From Caulobacteraceae bacterium (GTDB lineage: Bacteria > Pseudomonadota > Alphaproteobacteria > Caulobacterales > Caulobacteraceae): a stretch of DNA of 8,688 nt. Under the pieces are notes generated by a model. That model made no database searches and was not told the origin of the DNA. It saw only the letters and a program-made list of their open reading frames with translations. Position 1 is the stretch's first letter, and the number at the start of each line of letters is the position of its first letter. Positions 7,030 through 8,688 of the stretch are shown here, one piece after another. Both the position numbers and the translations under genes were made by a program. The stretch covers positions 14,298 through 22,985 of the forward strand of contig PLFA01000197.1 of NCBI GenBank assembly GCA_003136615.1, given 5' to 3'.

Positions 7030-7853
7030 TGAACAGCCAGCGCGACATCCGTCTTTTGTTGAGCGATGTCGACGGGACGCTCGTCACGAAGGACAAAATC
7101 CTTACGGCAGCCACCCTCGCCGTGGGCCGGGAGTTGCGGGAGGCCGGCGTCGCCCTGGCTATCACCAGCAGTCGGCCGCCACGCGGGCTTGCGATGTATG
7201 TCAAGCCGCTCGATCTCAAGCTTGCGATCGCGGGCCTCAACGGCGGACTTATCGTTGATCCGGATTTCACCGTGATTGAGAGCCACACACTCGACCTCCC
7301 AACCGCGAAGCGGGCCGTGGAGATCCTTCTGCATAACGGGCTTGGGGTTTGGATCTACACCCAGGATGATTGGTTGATCACCGATGCGGCGGGGCCGCAT
7401 GTGGCGCGGGAGGCCTGGATTCTGCAGTTTGAGGCCAAGGTGGTCTCGGCCTTCACCGACGAACATCTCTCACAAGCGATCAAGATCGTTGGCGTGTCCG
7501 ACGATCACGCCCGCGTCGCCTCCTGCGAGGCCTTGGCGGGCAAGGATTTGGCGGATTTGGCGAGCGTCGTGCGATCGGAAGATCATTTTCTCGATGTGAC
7601 GTCCCCTGAGGCCAATAAAGGCGCCGTGGTGGGCGCTTTATCCAGGCTTCTGAACATTCCGACCCAGTGCATCGCAACCATCGGCGACATGCCCAATGAC
7701 GTATCGATGTTCCTTAAGAGCGGCCTCTCCATCGCGATGGGAAATGCCAGTGACGCCGTAAAGGCCAAGGCGATCAAGGTCACGGACACCAACGAGAACG
7801 ATGGCTTTGCCAAGGCCGTCCGCAAATTCGTGCTCGGAACGGTCGCGGCATGA
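7026..7853 (+). CDS. Cof-type HAD-IIB family phosphatase, substrate unknown
   Basis: A 275-aa cytoplasmic haloacid-dehalogenase-superfamily hydrolase, a normal size for the Cof subfamily. All four HAD motifs are visible: I, DVDGTL with nucleophile Asp14 and acid/base Asp16; II, TSSRP at 47-51; III, Lys198 in SPEANKGA; IV, GDMPNDVSMF at 220-229 with metal ligands Asp221 and Asp225, followed by MGNASDAVK. The region between motifs II and III (~80-190) is the C2B cap that sets substrate choice. Family members dephosphorylate sugar phosphates, phosphosugar alcohols or nucleotides, and sequence alone does not fix the substrate. It overlaps zwf and the aldolase by 4 nt on either side, which ties it to hexose phosphate metabolism. 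It could be a fructose-1,6-bisphosphatase-like or house-cleaning phosphatase. Being a phosphatase fold, it is unlikely to replace 6-phosphogluconolactonase. Catalytic class is certain, role is not. Confidence 0.9.
   Translation: MMNSQRDIRLLLSDVDGTLVTKDKILTAATLAVGRELREAGVALAITSSRPPRGLAMYVKPLDLKLAIAGLNGGLIVDPDFTVIESHTLDLPTAKRAVEILLHNGLGVWIYTQDDWLITDAAGPHVAREAWILQFEAKVVSAFTDEHLSQAIKIVGVSDDHARVASCEALAGKDLADLASVVRSEDHFLDVTSPEANKGAVVGALSRLLNIPTQCIATIGDMPNDVSMFLKSGLSIAMGNASDAVKAKAIKVTDTNENDGFAKAVRKFVLGTVAA
7615..7641 (+). repeat. 10-bp intragenic hairpin with one bulge, in the HAD gene
   Basis: ATAAAGGCGCC (7615-7625) pairs with GGCGCTTTAT (7632-7641) across a 6-nt GTGGTG loop, leaving one bulged G. 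It overlaps the motif III codons around Lys198. It is the longest stem I noticed, and half of it is A:T, so high GC alone does not explain it. No T-run follows. Any function as a pause or processing site is unproven. Confidence 0.4.
7850..7853 (+). promoter_or_regulatory. ATGA stop/start overlap, HAD to fba
   Basis: The aldolase ATG overlaps the TGA of the HAD gene, and no convincing Shine-Dalgarno sequence precedes it. Translation of the aldolase probably depends on translation of the phosphatase. Confidence 0.65.
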
Positions 7854-8688
7854 CCGCGCGAATTGACGAGATTCTGAGTTGGTATGGCGCCGACAATCCG
7901 GGGACTCTGACCAATCTCGCGCGCCTCCTCAACCATGGCCGTCTGGGCGGAACGGGGAAGCTCGTGATCCTCCCCGTCGACCAGGGTTTTGAACATGGTC
8001 CCGCGCGTTCCTTTGCACCCAATCCTCCGGCCTATGATCCCCGCTACCACTTCGAATTGGCGATCAGCGCCGGATGTAATGCCTATGCGGCGCCGCTCGG
8101 ATTTTTGGAGGCCGGCGCGCGCGAGTTCGCCGGCCGGATACCGCTCATTCTGAAGGTCAATGACGATGACGTCCTCTTCGCGGAGAAAGACCCCAATCAG
8201 GCTCTGACCGCCAGCGTTGCGGACGCCCTGCGCTTGGGCTGCAGCGCCATTGGTTTCACCATCTATCCGGGCTCGGCCCACCAATTGGAGATGTTCGGCC
8301 AGCTGCGCGCCTATGCGGAAAACGCCAAGCGCCACGGCTTGGCGGTGGTTGTCTGGTCCTATCCGCGGGGCTCGGATCTGACAAAGGCGGGCGAGACGGC
8401 GATCGATGTCATCGGGTATGGCGCACAGATCGCCGCACAACTCGGCGCTCACATTATTAAGGTGAAGCTTCCCACGGAGCATATTGAGCAAGACGCCGCG
8501 CGGGCGGTCTATGACGCGCAACACATCCCCATCGGCACTCAGGCGGAGCGCGTCAGACACGTCGTCGACTGCGCCTTCGCCGGCCGTCGAATCGTCATTT
8601 TTTCAGGAGGCGCCGCGATCTTCGATAACGACAAGCTTCTTGATGAAATCCGCGCGATCCATGCCGGCGGTGGGTTCGGTTCGATACT
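7850..8688 (+). CDS. Class I fructose-bisphosphate aldolase (DhnA/FbaB type), 3'-truncated by window edge
   Basis: Condenses glyceraldehyde-3-P and dihydroxyacetone-P to fructose-1,6-bisphosphate, or the reverse, through a lysine Schiff base. The frame is open for 279 codons plus 2 nt to the window end with no stop. Bacterial and archaeal relatives have ~260-350 residues, so some C-terminus is missing. Visible motifs: LNHGRLGGTGKLVILPVDQG at 27-46, close to the same segment of E. coli FbaB, with Asp44; FEHGPARSFAPNP at 47-59; VVWSYPRG at 167-174, with Trp169 and Tyr171 where the Thermoproteus tenax enzyme has its active-site Trp144 and Tyr146; and IIKVK at 202-206, with Lys204 as the likely Schiff-base lysine. 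IFSGGAAIF at 250-258 resembles the phosphate-binding turn of the TIM barrel. In this operon it links the triose end of the pentose phosphate pathway back to hexose. A related DhnA-family aldolase (LsrF or transaldolase-like) is less likely given the near-FbaB N-terminus. Confidence 0.92.
   Translation, partial: MTARIDEILSWYGADNPGTLTNLARLLNHGRLGGTGKLVILPVDQGFEHGPARSFAPNPPAYDPRYHFELAISAGCNAYAAPLGFLEAGAREFAGRIPLILKVNDDDVLFAEKDPNQALTASVADALRLGCSAIGFTIYPGSAHQLEMFGQLRAYAENAKRHGLAVVVWSYPRGSDLTKAGETAIDVIGYGAQIAAQLGAHIIKVKLPTEHIEQDAARAVYDAQHIPIGTQAERVRHVVDCAFAGRRIVIFSGGAAIFDNDKLLDEIRAIHAGGGFGSI
8110..8135 (+). repeat. Perfect 8-bp GC inverted repeat inside fba
   Basis: GGCCGGCG (8110-8117) and CGCCGGCC (8128-8135) flank a 10-nt loop, within aldolase codons ~87-96. 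All pairs are G:C. It may be only a by-product of GC-rich Ala/Gly/Arg codons. Confidence 0.3.

Larger units (their letters stand above)
1..8688 (+). other. Pentose phosphate cycle operon (tkt, tal-pgi, gnd, zwf, HAD phosphatase, fba)
   Basis: Six genes run the same way with junctions of -4, +27, +4, -4 and -4 nt. No gap could hold a promoter plus terminator, so they are most likely one transcript that begins before and ends after the window. The order tkt, tal-pgi, gnd resembles a cluster I recall from Gluconobacter oxydans. The set covers the oxidative and non-oxidative branches plus recycling of fructose-6-P and triose phosphates. Lactonase, ribose-5-P isomerase and ribulose-5-P epimerase are not in the window and may lie in the flanks or elsewhere. 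Confidence 0.85.

Noticed and set aside
7583..8560. A 325-codon open frame on the - strand
   Set aside because: It lies antisense across the end of the HAD gene and the aldolase, both of which show clear family motifs on the + strand. Its translation has no recognisable motif. Long antisense frames are expected in GC-rich genes.
1..8688. Mobile elements, CRISPR, tRNA/rRNA, riboswitch or defence genes
   Set aside because: Nearly every base is accounted for by six metabolic genes. I saw no direct repeat arrays, transposase motifs or structured RNA genes.

Overview
This window is one unbroken, co-directional block of central carbon metabolism genes on the + strand. There is essentially no intergenic DNA. 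The base composition is GC-rich by eye, with strong G/C preference at third codon positions. That, the tkt / fused tal-pgi / short gnd / zwf order and the protein flavour suggest an alphaproteobacterium (Rhizobiales, acetic-acid-bacteria-like or Caulobacterales-like). This placement is an inference from gene content and composition, not from a marker gene.

Layout: (1) 1-1512, the 3' three-quarters of a transketolase whose start lies outside the window. (2) 1509-4334, a 941-residue fusion of transaldolase (N-terminal third) and glucose-6-phosphate isomerase (C-terminal two-thirds). (3) 4362-5402, a short 6-phosphogluconate dehydrogenase with a clear Shine-Dalgarno sequence. (4) 5407-7029, glucose-6-phosphate dehydrogenase. 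(5) 7026-7853, a Cof-type HAD-IIB phosphatase of unknown substrate. (6) 7850 to the window end, the first 279 codons of an archaeal/DhnA-type class I fructose-bisphosphate aldolase, cut by the window edge. Three junctions are ATGA stop/start overlaps (1509, 7026, 7850), one gap is 4 nt and one is 27 nt. This is the signature of one translationally coupled operon. No promoter or terminator was recognised, so both operon ends lie outside the window.

Together the genes describe a pentose phosphate cycle. Zwf and Gnd oxidise glucose-6-P to ribulose-5-P and CO2. Transketolase and transaldolase rebuild fructose-6-P and glyceraldehyde-3-P. The Pgi half of the fusion returns fructose-6-P to glucose-6-P, and the aldolase can condense triose phosphates to fructose-1,6-bisphosphate. 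Such a cycle can burn hexose for reducing power without phosphofructokinase. Two steps have no dedicated gene here: 6-phosphogluconolactonase and fructose-1,6-bisphosphatase. The HAD phosphatase sits between zwf and fba, so its substrate is the main open question. I saw no mobile element, RNA gene, CRISPR array or defence gene. The unusual aspects are the fusion, the uncharacterised HAD protein, possible split cofactor use, and a few intragenic hairpins.
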